34,554 nucleotides of DNA from Bacilli bacterium (GTDB lineage: Bacteria; Bacillota; Bacilli; Alicyclobacillales; SLC66), in contig JABEUY010000040.1 in assembly GCA_013044175.1 (NCBI GenBank), positions 1 through 34,554 on the forward strand, written 5' to 3'. Within the stretch, counting starts at the first letter, position 1. Every line of letters starts with the position of its first letter. Under the pieces are notes generated by a model that had not been told where the DNA came from, did not search any database, and worked only from the letters and a program-made list of their open reading frames with translations. A program made the translations under genes and the position numbers. Below, piece by piece: positions 1 through 7,836 of this stretch.

Positions 1-2
1 AG

Positions 3-311
3 GTGAAAGAACGCCAATACATCGACGCGCGCGCCAACCAGCACGAAGGCATGGTCAGCCTGATGGTGCAACAAGGCGTACAAGCCGTCCTCGCCGGAGG
101 CATCGGTGCCCACGCCGTCGAACGCCTCGAAGCTGCCGGCATTCGTCTACTCGCCGGCGTCCGTCTTCCGATCGACGAAGCAATCCAAGGCCTGCTCGCG
201 GGCACCCTCGAACCCGGCGACACCAGTTGCGGTTGTGGCGGTGATCATCATGGCGAAGGGCACCATTCGCATGGGCATCACCATGGTGAGCATCATCATC
301 AACCCCAGTAA
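3..311 (+). CDS. NifX/NifB-like FeMo-cluster-binding family protein, 5' partial
   Basis: The visible part is the C-terminal portion of a dinitrogenase iron-molybdenum cofactor-binding fold. The stretch around VQAVLAGGIGAHAVERLEAAGIRLLAG matches the typical pattern of a glycine-rich loop followed by an 'AGI' strand. These proteins bind iron-sulfur or FeMo-type clusters or their precursors in the cytoplasm, and many stand-alone homologues occur outside nitrogen fixers. The family usually begins about 35-40 residues earlier, so the real start is probably upstream of the window and the GTG at position 3 is only the first start available. The tail is odd: CGCGGDHH followed by a run in which about half the residues are histidine, which suggests Ni/Co/Zn/Fe binding. 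Family assignment is fairly sure; physiological role is unknown. Confidence 0.7.
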   Translation: MKERQYIDARANQHEGMVSLMVQQGVQAVLAGGIGAHAVERLEAAGIRLLAGVRLPIDEAIQGLLAGTLEPGDTSCGCGGDHHGEGHHSHGHHHGEHHHQPQ

Positions 312-407
312 TCGAAGATAGAAGAGATTCCTTTTTGTGATGAGCGTGAATCATTTTTGAAGATCACCCCATCCTCGCGCGGGAGAAGATAGGCAACATT
401 CCTACAT

Positions 408-437
408 TTGTCCCCATTCCTTCTCCCGTGGTATACT
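408..437 (+). promoter_or_regulatory. tRNA-Arg promoter
   Basis: A TATACT -10 box at 432-437 is preceded by TG with one intervening base (extended -10). TTGTCC at 408-413 lies 18 bp upstream. The predicted transcription start near 444 is about 17 nt before the tRNA. Confidence 0.5.
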
Positions 438-460
438 TGACAGCGAATCATTTTCAACGT

Positions 461-537
461 GCACCCGTAGCTCAGGTGGATAGAGCGCACGTTTCCTAAA
501 CGTGGTGTCGGCGGTTCAAATCCGTCCGGGTGCGCCA
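461..537 (+). tRNA. tRNA-Arg (anticodon CCU)
   Basis: The cloverleaf is complete. The acceptor stem GCACCCG pairs with CGGGTGC, the D-arm is GCTC/GAGC, and the anticodon stem CACGT/ACGTG carries the loop TTCCTAA with anticodon CCT. The T-arm is GGCGG-TTCAAAT-CCGTC, followed by discriminator G and an encoded CCA. It reads AGG codons. Its 3' end is immediately followed by phage/ICE-type genes, so this is a plausible integration site for the adjacent island. tRNA-Arg genes are frequent targets of tyrosine integrases. Confidence 0.95.
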
Positions 538-541
538 AACC

Positions 542-588
542 AAAGGGACACGATACAAAATTAGTCACATTTTGTATCGTGTCCCTTT
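542..588. repeat. Perfect 19-bp inverted repeat with 9-nt loop
   Basis: The arms at 542-560 and 570-588 are perfectly complementary, and the 9-nt loop reads TTAGTCACA. It begins four bases after the CCA end of the tRNA. The arm ends in AAAA on the left and TTTT on the right, but no T-run follows the right arm. It could act as a terminator for the tRNA transcript, or it could be an arm site or terminal sequence of the inserted element. The position at the tRNA-island junction makes both readings possible. Confidence 0.7.
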
Positions 589-713
589 ACATGATCGTGT
601 TACTTGAGAATCACATTTAGTTCGCGAGGCATATGAACAGATGTTGCGCAAAACTTAGCGCAAAGTTTAAGTAATACGGAGAGTAATGTTGTCGTCCATA
701 TTTACTTCTTGCA

Positions 714-743
714 TTGGATATTTTGTAACTGATACGTTACAAT
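714..743 (+). promoter_or_regulatory. Promoter of the XRE-ImmA-PIN operon with overlapping operator
   Basis: TTGGAT at 714-719 and TACAAT at 738-743 are separated by 18 bp. A perfect dyad TGTAAC-N6-GTTACA occupies 724-741, filling the spacer and entering the -10 box. A further half-site TGTAAC lies at 765-770. This placement suits repression by the XRE protein encoded directly downstream. Operator assignment is inferred from position and symmetry. Confidence 0.55.
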
Positions 744-785
744 GAACGTATATCGGAATATGAATGTAACAATGGGGGACGTTTT

Positions 786-1133
786 ATGGCTGAGATCACC
801 TATAAAATTATCGGGGAACGAATTAAAGCCGCGCGTAACAAGAGTGGTTTTACTCAGCAACAAATTGCAGACTACATTGGTGTCAAGCGGGAAAGCATAT
901 CGTATTACGAAAACGGTCAACGTTCTATTGACATGGTCACTCTAGAGAAAATTGCAGACTTATGCGGTTACTCGGTGGCATACTTTATTTCATCAGAAGA
1001 CGTGTCAGATATTCCACAAGTTTCTGTAGCTTTTAGAACGCAGGACTTATCGACTGAAGATTTAGAAACAGTAGCATGGGCTAAAAGGTTTGCTAGGAAC
1101 CTTAATTCCCTTAACAAGATTTTAAGCAAGTGA
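786..1133 (+). CDS. XRE-family helix-turn-helix transcriptional regulator
   Basis: This 115-residue protein has a Cro/C1-type HTH in its first ~65 residues. GERIKAARNKSGFTQQQIADYIG is followed by the recognition helix region VKRESISYYENGQRS and then LEKIADLCGYSVAYF. The start is an ATG preceded by GGGGGA at about 7 bp. It overlaps or abuts the downstream metallopeptidase, the usual ImmR-ImmA pairing seen in mobile elements such as ICEBs1. There the repressor holds the element silent until the protease removes it. An 18-bp dyad in its own promoter suggests autorepression. The C-terminal ~45 residues have no recognised domain. What it regulates beyond its own operon is not visible here. Confidence 0.88.
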   Translation: MAEITYKIIGERIKAARNKSGFTQQQIADYIGVKRESISYYENGQRSIDMVTLEKIADLCGYSVAYFISSEDVSDIPQVSVAFRTQDLSTEDLETVAWAKRFARNLNSLNKILSK

Positions 1134-1150
1134 CTTTGGAGGAATTGGTG

Positions 1151-1894
1151 ATGATTCGTCAAAGCATTTCAAGTAAGGCACAGGCAATGGCCACTAAGGC
1201 AAGAGTAAAATACGGATTAAATGCGGTTGAGCCAATCGATGTTTTTAAGATTTGTTCCATGGCTAGCATTACGTGCATCCTGAAACCGCTTAATGGTAAT
1301 GTTTCTGGGTTGTTTTTACGATTTGAATCGGTGCAGATTGTGTTGCTTAACTCTTCTAAATCACTTGGACATCAGAGATACACATTAGCTCATGAGTTAC
1401 ATCACGCTATGTACGACGATGGACTAGAAGGAAGAGCATGTATAGTTGGTGATTTCAAAAATGATAACGAGAAAGTTGCTGACTATTTTGCTTCAAATTT
1501 CCTAATGCCCGAAGATGGCGTTAGACTACATCTTAACGACCGACTAGGAAATCGAGAGGAAATTGAACTTCATGATGTCATTCATCTAGAACAACTATTT
1601 GGTGTTAGTCACTCCGCAATGCTCAATCGGTTGGAACAACTAGATATTATTGATAGTGCTAGTAAGGAAAATTTCCGCCCACATATTAGAACTTACGCAC
1701 GTAGCTACGGATACGATGATTCTTTGTATCTGCCTACACATGCGGAAAGGATAATTTCAGATTACGCGGAAAAGGCTAAACGAGCTTTTGATAATTCCCT
1801 GATAACGTTCTCGAAATATGAGGAATTATTGTCTGATGCCGGAATCCTCGAAGATGTTTATTTCGATGAGGAGGTGGAAGACTTTGTTGACTAA
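1151..1894 (+). CDS. ImmA/IrrE-family zinc metallopeptidase
   Basis: The zinc-peptidase signature HELHH occurs in LAHELHHAMYDD about 85 residues from the start, followed by EKVADYFASNFLMP. That is the usual downstream Glu-containing helix of the COG2856 family. The best start is the ATG at 1151, preceded by GGAGG at 1138-1142 inside the end of the XRE gene; a GTG at 1130 would overlap that gene by 4 bp but has a poorer ribosome binding site. Family members cleave XRE-type repressors, as ImmA cleaves ImmR, in response to DNA damage or cell-cell signals. XRE-COG2856 pairs have also been predicted as toxin-antitoxin-like modules. The C-terminal ~100 residues after the peptidase domain are charged and unassigned. 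Confidence 0.88.
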   Translation: MIRQSISSKAQAMATKARVKYGLNAVEPIDVFKICSMASITCILKPLNGNVSGLFLRFESVQIVLLNSSKSLGHQRYTLAHELHHAMYDDGLEGRACIVGDFKNDNEKVADYFASNFLMPEDGVRLHLNDRLGNREEIELHDVIHLEQLFGVSHSAMLNRLEQLDIIDSASKENFRPHIRTYARSYGYDDSLYLPTHAERIISDYAEKAKRAFDNSLITFSKYEELLSDAGILEDVYFDEEVEDFVD

Positions 1895-2443
1895 TCCCCC
1901 CTTGTCCTTGATACGGATATACTATCTTGTTTTGCCTGGATTAAACGCATGGAAATCCTTGAAGCCCTGTATTCAGGTCACATGTTAGTTCCAGGGCAAG
2001 TATTAGTTGAACTTTCTAAAGTTCCTCATCTTAGAGACCAAGTCGATCTGAGTATAGCGAATAATCATATTGTGGCAGTTCAACTTGACCCCTTGAAACC
2101 CGAGGCTCAAGAATTTGCGAAGCTCCTAAGTGGGGATCCTCCAATAGGCCGTGGTGAAGCAGTTGTAATGGCATTTGTTAAATTTAATGGAGGAACAATC
2201 AGTAGCAATAACCTTACGGACGTATTGTCGTATTCTGTCTTCCACGAATTGCCTCTCATTAGCATCAGGGCAATGTTTTACGATGCCATAGTACATAGAG
2301 GTGTACTGACTGAAGAAGAAGGTGAACAAGTATGGAATAAAATGAAAGGAAAAAGACGACAACTTCCATGCCCGACGGTGAAAGATATTATAGAATATTA
2401 CTCAACAGGTTTTGGCGTTTCTCTTGAATTGCAACGATACTAA
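1884..2443 (+). CDS. PIN-domain ribonuclease-like protein, N-terminus out of frame at a C6 tract
   Basis: From about 1905 the open frame reads LDTDILSCFAWIKRMEILEALYSG, then LVPGQVLVELSK, GDPPIGRGEAVVMAF and a C-terminal helix pair. This matches PIN domains: D near the N-terminus, the central E of GRGEA, then an acidic/Asn site near SSNNLTD. PIN proteins are Mg-dependent RNases, often VapC-like toxins. A GAGGAGGTG ribosome binding site (1868-1876) leads to TTG at 1884, but this start is in a different frame. The two frames meet at six C residues (1896-1901), and a seventh C would join them. Without that, the first ATG is at 1949 and the catalytic LDTD strand is lost. This may be phase variation, a -1 frameshift, decay or a sequencing error. 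It lies in one operon with the XRE and ImmA genes. Confidence 0.65.
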
Positions 2444-2459
2444 ATGCTACCTAGTCTAC

Positions 2460-3093
2460 CTATATACTTAACATAGATTCAGAGAACCTGTCCATAGCTT
2501 CGTGGGTGGCGCCTGGCAATACCTTCGTGTATATCTTAAGCGTTGTTGAGATTTCACTCTGGCCCATTAATGTTTGCAATGTCTTTGGGTCTACCCCTTG
2601 ATGAATCAGGATAGACGCAAAGGTATGTCGAGCATCATGAATGCGAATCCTCGGGAGTTCACAAAGTAATATTTTCTTGTATTTTTCTTGCTCTTGCTTC
2701 ACAGACACCAACATGTTTATGACTTGATTCGAAGCTGGTAGAGTTCTCCGCGAAGCTTTTGTTTTTGGTTCTTGAAATATATATCCATTTTTTGCGTAAT
2801 CAATATTTCTTCTCACAGTAATGATTCTTTGTTCAATGTTCACATAATGCCATCTTAATGCCAATACCTCACCTATGCGCATTCCAGTCGCGAACAACAG
2901 GAAGAAAACAGGGTACATTGGATCTGCGTTCGTAAAGCGTAGGAACTGCTGCACTTGGTCTTTTGTCCAAATATCAGTATCTATTGTTTTAGGGCGAGGT
3001 TTATCCACAAGAAGGCATGGAGTTGTCTGTATAATACCCCATTTAACAGCTCGGTTCAGCGCATCATGAAGAATGCGGTAAACGTGGTGTTTT
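2460..3093 (-). pseudogene. Tyrosine recombinase (phage/ICE-type integrase), N-terminus lost
   Basis: The catalytic domain is intact in frame from the GTG at 3008: ATGMRIGEVLALRW (Arg I), KTKASRRTLP (beta-strand Lys), HDARHTFAS (His-x-x-Arg) and LKIYTKV (nucleophile Tyr). The third His/Trp position reads LMGQS instead of the usual LGHS. Sequence continuing upstream in the same frame (YRILHDALNRAVKWGII) is the end of the core-binding domain. This ends at a TGA at 3096-3098, where IS21-type end sequence begins. The rest of the N-terminal arm- and core-binding domains are absent anywhere nearby. This was probably the integrase that placed the island at tRNA-Arg, now truncated by the IS. Catalysis is doubtful. 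Confidence 0.8.
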
Positions 3094-3139
3094 TGTCAAG
3101 AATGAATTGAGCCACAGTGATCCGTTTGAAAGTGAGCCA
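3094..3139. repeat. IS21-type element end
   Basis: The sequence starts with TGTCAAGAATG and contains two TGAGCCA motifs (3108-3114 and 3133-3139) around GTGATCCGTTTGAAAG. Such repeated terminal motifs adjoin the end of istB in IS21-family elements. It abuts the truncated integrase exactly, marking an insertion point. Confidence 0.5.
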
Positions 3140-3425
3140 TGTTAAGCTTCTCGTCACCAAATATCTGTACCCAGTCCCCCAAATCAAGATTTGAGGTTAA
3201 AATAAGGCTGCCCCGTTCCTGTCTTGCCGAGAAAAATTGGAATAACAATTCAGCACCCATCTTGGTGAACGGGACGTATCCAAGTTCATCGCAAATCACT
3301 GCATCGTATTTCAGCCACTGTTTTTCAAAATTAAGTAGCCGGAGTTTCCAACCAACAGAACGTTCTCTCGTTTCTGTACAAACTCACCCTTGGACAAAGC
3401 GATGATTTTCGTCTTGCTCAGACTA
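3096..3425 (-). pseudogene. istB: IS21-family transposition helper ATPase remnant
   Basis: On the minus strand, LPSLSKTKIIALSKGEFVQ, then KRENVLLVGNSG (start of Walker A), matches the IstB N-terminal half. About 40-60 residues, including the rest of the P-loop, are missing, and the frame shifts near 3340. The downstream part LKYDAVICDELGYVPF (Walker B), then AELLFQFFSARQERGS and LTSNLDLGDWVQIFGDEKL, is well preserved. IstB is an AAA+ protein that selects targets and activates the IstA transposase. This copy cannot be functional. Its end leads straight into the IS terminal repeats. Confidence 0.75.
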
Positions 3426-3666
3426 GGCAGTAGTAAGTGGGTTGTTTTTCCGATTCGATCCATTCGCGAGTATGCTTACTTTGGCTATTAAAAGCAGAAA
3501 GTGAGGGATCAAAAAAATGATCCAAGTGGCTCAGTATCATCTTATCAGAATCCCCTTTCCACTGCAGTGCATAGGCCTCACGTCTATAGACGTGAACGCT
3601 AATAGAATGTAAACGTAAATCCCCATCATTCCCTTGATAGACCAATGGCTCGATGAAGTTAGGCAA
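3418..3666 (-). CDS. Small unrecognised ORF between the IS21 fragments
   Basis: This 82-codon frame beginning MPNFIEPLVYQ and ending EKQPTYYCLV has no family that I recognise. A second, overlapping minus-strand frame (3537-3734) runs through the same stretch. The segment separates istB debris on the minus strand from istA debris on the plus strand, so it is probably old cargo or rearranged IS sequence rather than a working gene. The ribosome binding site is not convincing. Confidence 0.15.
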   Translation of the reverse strand: MPNFIEPLVYQGNDGDLRLHSISVHVYRREAYALQWKGDSDKMILSHLDHFFDPSLSAFNSQSKHTREWIESEKQPTYYCLV

Positions 3667-3764
3667 ACATGGAGAACCAGAATCACACGGCTTCTCTTAT
3701 TTATCATCGATTTCACTTTGTGTACGATTTTCAAAGTTCAAAGTAAAATATTCGAAAAGTGATG

Positions 3765-4245
3765 ACTTACCGTTTCAATTTGACTGAGGCGAGGCCGATG
3801 TTCGGATCAACGGCGAAGTTATGCGTGACTATCTGTTATGCATGGATTGTCGTCTAGTCGGAAAATATTTCTTAGACCCTATGATAATGAGCAGCAGGAT
3901 TCGTTTTTGGACGGTTTTGTCAGTGGATTTGATTCTTTTGATGGTGTTCCTGCAATTGGATTGTTCGACAATCTGAAGAGTACTGTAAAGAAATTCATGA
4001 TGGGGCACTACCGAGAGGAACAAGAGTCATTTATGGCACTGCAGGCATAACTAAGTTTTTAAGCCGAGGTTAGTAATCTCCCTCGCGTTAATAAAAAAGG
4101 CGTCGTTGAGTGGCTTTTTGGTTATGTGAGACGGAATACCTTGGCTCCCATTTCGTAAGTGATGACTTAGGAGGAACTGAACACGCAGATTTTGCTTTCC
4201 TGGTGTGAGCAAACGTCCCATATGATCGATTTCCTGAAAACCCAT
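3765..4245 (+). pseudogene. istA: IS21-family transposase (IstA) remnant with several frameshifts
   Basis: Pieces of the IstA catalytic core are recognisable in different frames. They are EADVRINGEVMRDYL, then SSRKIFLRPYDNEQQDSFLDG, FDGVPAIGLFDNLKSTVKK, EEQESFMALQA, then NKKGVVEWLFGYVRRNTLAPI, and finally EELNTQILL. GLFDNLKS includes a core Asp and KKGVVE includes the catalytic Glu region of this DDE transposase. At least three frame changes separate the pieces. It lies on the opposite strand from the istB remnant, although the two genes are normally co-directional. Either an inversion took place or these are scars of two insertions. Confidence 0.75.
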
Positions 4246-4596
4246 GACACTAGGATCAAAAATTATTACTAGCCTAGTTCAATAGCGTCAGATTTTATGC
4301 AAGATACTTTGAACAATTTTCATTGAGCAAAGGATTGTTATTCATAGTATTGAAAACTATAATTATGGAAGATGTAGTAATTTGGATGAGTAGACAAAAT
4401 GATTCCCGGGTTACCCGATGCAAGTGGATGATCGATTATTTTTCGTTGAGAAGATCTAAAGAGAGATGCTGTGGTTGTAGGTCTTGTACTACATGAAAAA
4501 TTATTACATGTTGTTGTGAACCCTCACATAGGTAAACGGATAAATTATTTTAGCGCGGGATTACGTAAAAATAATGAGGTGAACGAGGGGAAATAT
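4246..4596 (+). other. Intergenic leader region of the type III-like operon
   Basis: This stretch is AT-rich. It contains an interrupted dyad (ACTAG at 4249 / CTAGT at 4276) and the operon promoter. From the predicted start site near 4370 to the ATG at 4597 there is an untranslated leader of about 225 nt. The helicase frame is open back to a GTG at 4471, but the added 42 residues do not resemble the family. No other gene is visible. Confidence 0.45.
4335..4363 (+). promoter_or_regulatory. Promoter of the helicase-DUF4391-mod-res operon
   Basis: TTGTTA at 4335-4340 and a consensus TATAAT at 4358-4363 are separated by exactly 17 bp. No other strong promoter is seen before the four co-directional genes, which are packed with overlaps or gaps of under 10 bp. 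Confidence 0.6.
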
Positions 4597-7500
4597 ATGC
4601 GAATTCTTGACAATGTGAATCATACCGTCAAGGATGATTTGGCGGAAACGATCACAAAGGGTGATAAACTTTCCATCGCTGCGGCTTGTTTTTCGATTTA
4701 CGCCTATCAAGCTATCAAGAAGCAACTTGACGGAATTGATGAGCTTCGCTTTGTATTTACTTCACCCACTTTTTTGCAAGAGGAAGCGCCAAAAGAAAAG
4801 CGGGAGTTTTATATACCTAGACTTGACCGTGAGCGCTCCCTGTTCGGTACAGAGTTCGAGGTAAAGTTGCGTAACGAATTAACCCAGAAGTCGATTGCCC
4901 GTGAGTGTGCAACGTGGATTCGAAAAAAGGTGCAGTTCCGTTCGAACGTGACTGGCGGCGCGATGGGTGGATTTTTGAGTGTATCAAAGCCAGATGAAAC
5001 AATCGCATATGCACCAATCAATTCGTTTACCACATCGGATTTAGGATGTGAACGTGGCAATCACATTATGAATCTTGTCAACCGGATTGAATCCCCCCTT
5101 GCCGTTGAATACGTCAAAATGTTTGAGCAAATTTGGAATGAAAAGAATCTTTTGCAGGACGTAACCGAGCAGGTTATCGACGGCATTACAGCTGCTTACA
5201 ATGAAAACGCACCTGAGTTCATATACTTTGTGGCCATCTATAACATCTTCAATGAGTTTCTCGATGACATCAGTGAGGATGTAATGCCAAACGAAGCAAC
5301 AGGCTTTAAAGAAACGAAAATTTGGAACAAGTTATACGCCTTCCAGAAGGACGCCGCACTCGCAATCATCAACAAACTCGAAAAATATAACGGTTGTATT
5401 CTCGCAGATAGCGTTGGTTTGGGTAAAACATTCACTGCCCTCTCAGTGATCAAGTATTACGAACTTCGCAATCGCACCGTGCTAGTCCTCTGCCCGAAAA
5501 AGCTTGGCGATAACTGGCGCACGTTTAGAGAAAACTATTTGAATAACCCTATCGCCTCCGACAGAATGCGTTATGACGTGCTTTATCATACCGACCTATC
5601 ACGGGTGCATGGGTTCTCTGGTAGTGTGGATCTCTCAAAGTTCAACTGGAGTAATTACGATCTTGTCGTCATCGATGAAAGTCACAATTTTCGTAACGGC
5701 GGTGATTATTTCGGGCGCAGCGATGAAAAGCGTGAGAACCGCTATCTTCGGTTGCTGAACAAGGTGATTCGCAAAGGCGTAAAGACAAAAGTTTTGATGC
5801 TCTCGGCAACGCCTGTGAATAATGGCTTCTCCGATCTGCGGCATCAGCTTGAACTTGCTTACGAAGGGAACCCTGCCCTTATTAATGATAAGCTCGACAC
5901 AACCAAGCCGATTGACCTGATCTTTCGCAACGCTCAAACCGCTTTTAACAAGTGGAGCAAACTTGAGCCAGAGCAGCGTACAACCGAAAACCTTCTGCGT
6001 TCCCTTGACTTTGACTTCTTCACGATGCTAGACAGCGTAACAATAGCCCGCTCACGTAAACATATTGAAAAATACTATAATATCGAGGAAATAGGCAAAT
6101 TTCCAGAGCGAATGAAGCCTATTTCTTTACGCCCGAAGTTGACTGACCTACCGTCTGCGATAGACTACGACGAGATATACGGGCAACTAATGCTCTTGAA
6201 TCTCGCCATTTATGTTCCGACAGACTTTTTGCTGGAAAGCAGACGCGCGAAATACATAGACCCTAGCGTGAACATTGACCGCGCTGGAAGAGAAACCGGT
6301 ATACGACGATTGATGAGTATTAACCTTTTGAAACGACTGGAAAGCTCTGTCGCTTCATTTAGTATTACGCTTCAGCGTGTGAAAAGCCTGATAGATGGTA
6401 CAATTGCGGCTATCGAAAACTACGAAAGAGGCAACAGAAAAATCATCAACACGCGGGAACTGGTAGAAAACGACTTTGATGGCGACGACCGCAACAGCGA
6501 CTTCTTTGAAAACGACGGAAAGAAGCTCGACATCGACCTCGCCGATATGGACTATGTTTCGTGGCATAAGAAGCTCTCCGCTGATTCCGAAGTCCTCGAA
6601 CTGCTGACGCTGATGATAAAGGACATCACACCCAAACACGACACTAAGCTGCAAACACTCCTTCAGCTCATTTCTGAAAAGGCGCAGCACTCGTTCAATC
6701 CGGACAACAGAAAAATACTGCTGTTCACGGCATTCTCCGATACCGCTGACTATCTTTACAAGGGAGTGGCTCCGTTTGCAAAGGAACGGTTTGGGCTTGA
6801 CTCAGCGATGATCACTGGCACATCCGATGGCAAGACCACCGTAAAGTTGAAACGAACCGATATGAATACCATTCTGACGCTGTTTTCTCCGCTATCAAAG
6901 GATAAAGAACTGCTGATGCCGGACACAACAGAACAAATTGATATTCTCATTGCTACTGATTGTATTTCAGAGGGACAGAACCTGCAGGACTGCGACTACT
7001 GTATCAACTATGATATTCACTGGAATCCTGTCCGCATTATTCAACGGTTCGGACGAATTGATCGCATCGGAAGTAAAAACGACAAAATTCAGCTAGTGAA
7101 CTTCTGGCCGAACATTGACCTTGATAAGTACCTTGAGCTCAAGGGACGCGTGGAAACCCGCATGAAAGCTTCCGTCATGACCGCCACGGGAGATGACAAC
7201 CCGATTGATCCTGAGGAACAGGGCGATCTTGAATATCGTAAGGCACAGCTAGACAAGCTTCAAAACGAAGTGGTGGATATGGAAGACATGCAGTCTGGCG
7301 TATCGATCATGGATTTGGGATTGAATGAATTCCGGCTCGACCTGCTTGAATACGTCAAGCATCATGACAAATTAGATAGAGTCCCATTTGGACTTCACGC
7401 TGTTGTAAAAGGTGACACCGATGCGCCCCGAGGCACGATTTTTATTCTTAAAAACCGCAATGCAAACATTAACGCCAAAAATAAGAACCAACTTCATCCG

Positions 7501-7827
7501 TTTTATATGGTGTATGTACAGGAAGAATCGACCGTTTTCATCGACCACTTACAGCCGAAAAAGCTGCTCGATGAATTCCGTCAGTTGTGTCGTGGTAAGA
7601 CGGAGCCTGATCGAATGCTTTGTGATCAGTTCAATATGGAAACGAAAGACGGACGCAATATGCACCGCTATTCCGACTTGCTTTCCTTTACCGTGAAGTC
7701 CATCGTAGACCTGAACGAGAATGATTCCATAGACAGCTTCCTGTCTGGCAAGAATATATCCCTTGCTGCCAACACGATAGAGGGATTGGACGACTTCGAG
7801 TTGGTTTGTTTTGTGACGGTGAAATGA
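4597..7827 (+). CDS. SNF2/SF2-type helicase with PLD-like N-terminal region (type III system accessory)
   Basis: This protein has about 1076 residues from the ATG at 4597, which follows GAGGGG at 6 bp. The frame is open further up to a GTG at 4471. The first ~250 residues (DKLSIAAACFSIYAYQAIKKQL, LRFVFTSPTF) look like the PLD-like segment typical of this helicase group, but no clear HxK motif is seen. The ATPase follows: ADSVGLGKTF (Walker A, ~270), VVIDESHNF (DESH, ~360), LSATPVNN (~401), then TDCISEGQNLQ and QRFGRIDRIGS (motifs V-VI, ~787-824). Such proteins translocate on dsDNA or remodel DNA-protein complexes. It is the first gene of an operon with DUF4391, Mod and Res, so it probably belongs to a variant type III restriction system. 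Its precise role there is unknown. Confidence 0.85.
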   Translation: MRILDNVNHTVKDDLAETITKGDKLSIAAACFSIYAYQAIKKQLDGIDELRFVFTSPTFLQEEAPKEKREFYIPRLDRERSLFGTEFEVKLRNELTQKSIARECATWIRKKVQFRSNVTGGAMGGFLSVSKPDETIAYAPINSFTTSDLGCERGNHIMNLVNRIESPLAVEYVKMFEQIWNEKNLLQDVTEQVIDGITAAYNENAPEFIYFVAIYNIFNEFLDDISEDVMPNEATGFKETKIWNKLYAFQKDAALAIINKLEKYNGCILADSVGLGKTFTALSVIKYYELRNRTVLVLCPKKLGDNWRTFRENYLNNPIASDRMRYDVLYHTDLSRVHGFSGSVDLSKFNWSNYDLVVIDESHNFRNGGDYFGRSDEKRENRYLRLLNKVIRKGVKTKVLMLSATPVNNGFSDLRHQLELAYEGNPALINDKLDTTKPIDLIFRNAQTAFNKWSKLEPEQRTTENLLRSLDFDFFTMLDSVTIARSRKHIEKYYNIEEIGKFPERMKPISLRPKLTDLPSAIDYDEIYGQLMLLNLAIYVPTDFLLESRRAKYIDPSVNIDRAGRETGIRRLMSINLLKRLESSVASFSITLQRVKSLIDGTIAAIENYERGNRKIINTRELVENDFDGDDRNSDFFENDGKKLDIDLADMDYVSWHKKLSADSEVLELLTLMIKDITPKHDTKLQTLLQLISEKAQHSFNPDNRKILLFTAFSDTADYLYKGVAPFAKERFGLDSAMITGTSDGKTTVKLKRTDMNTILTLFSPLSKDKELLMPDTTEQIDILIATDCISEGQNLQDCDYCINYDIHWNPVRIIQRFGRIDRIGSKNDKIQLVNFWPNIDLDKYLELKGRVETRMKASVMTATGDDNPIDPEEQGDLEYRKAQLDKLQNEVVDMEDMQSGVSIMDLGLNEFRLDLLEYVKHHDKLDRVPFGLHAVVKGDTDAPRGTIFILKNRNANINAKNKNQLHPFYMVYVQEESTVFIDHLQPKKLLDEFRQLCRGKTEPDRMLCDQFNMETKDGRNMHRYSDLLSFTVKSIVDLNENDSIDSFLSGKNISLAANTIEGLDDFELVCFVTVK

Positions 7828-7836
7828 GGTGGCGAA

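Noticed and set aside
299-568. Minus-strand frame containing GFEPPTPRL through the tRNA
   Set aside because: It is the well-known spurious translation of a tRNA's antisense strand, with no ribosome binding site.
4471-4596. 42-residue N-terminal extension of the type III-associated helicase from GTG 4471
   Set aside because: No homology to the family, weak ribosome binding site, and ATG 4597 has GAGGGG at correct spacing and opens with family-like sequence.
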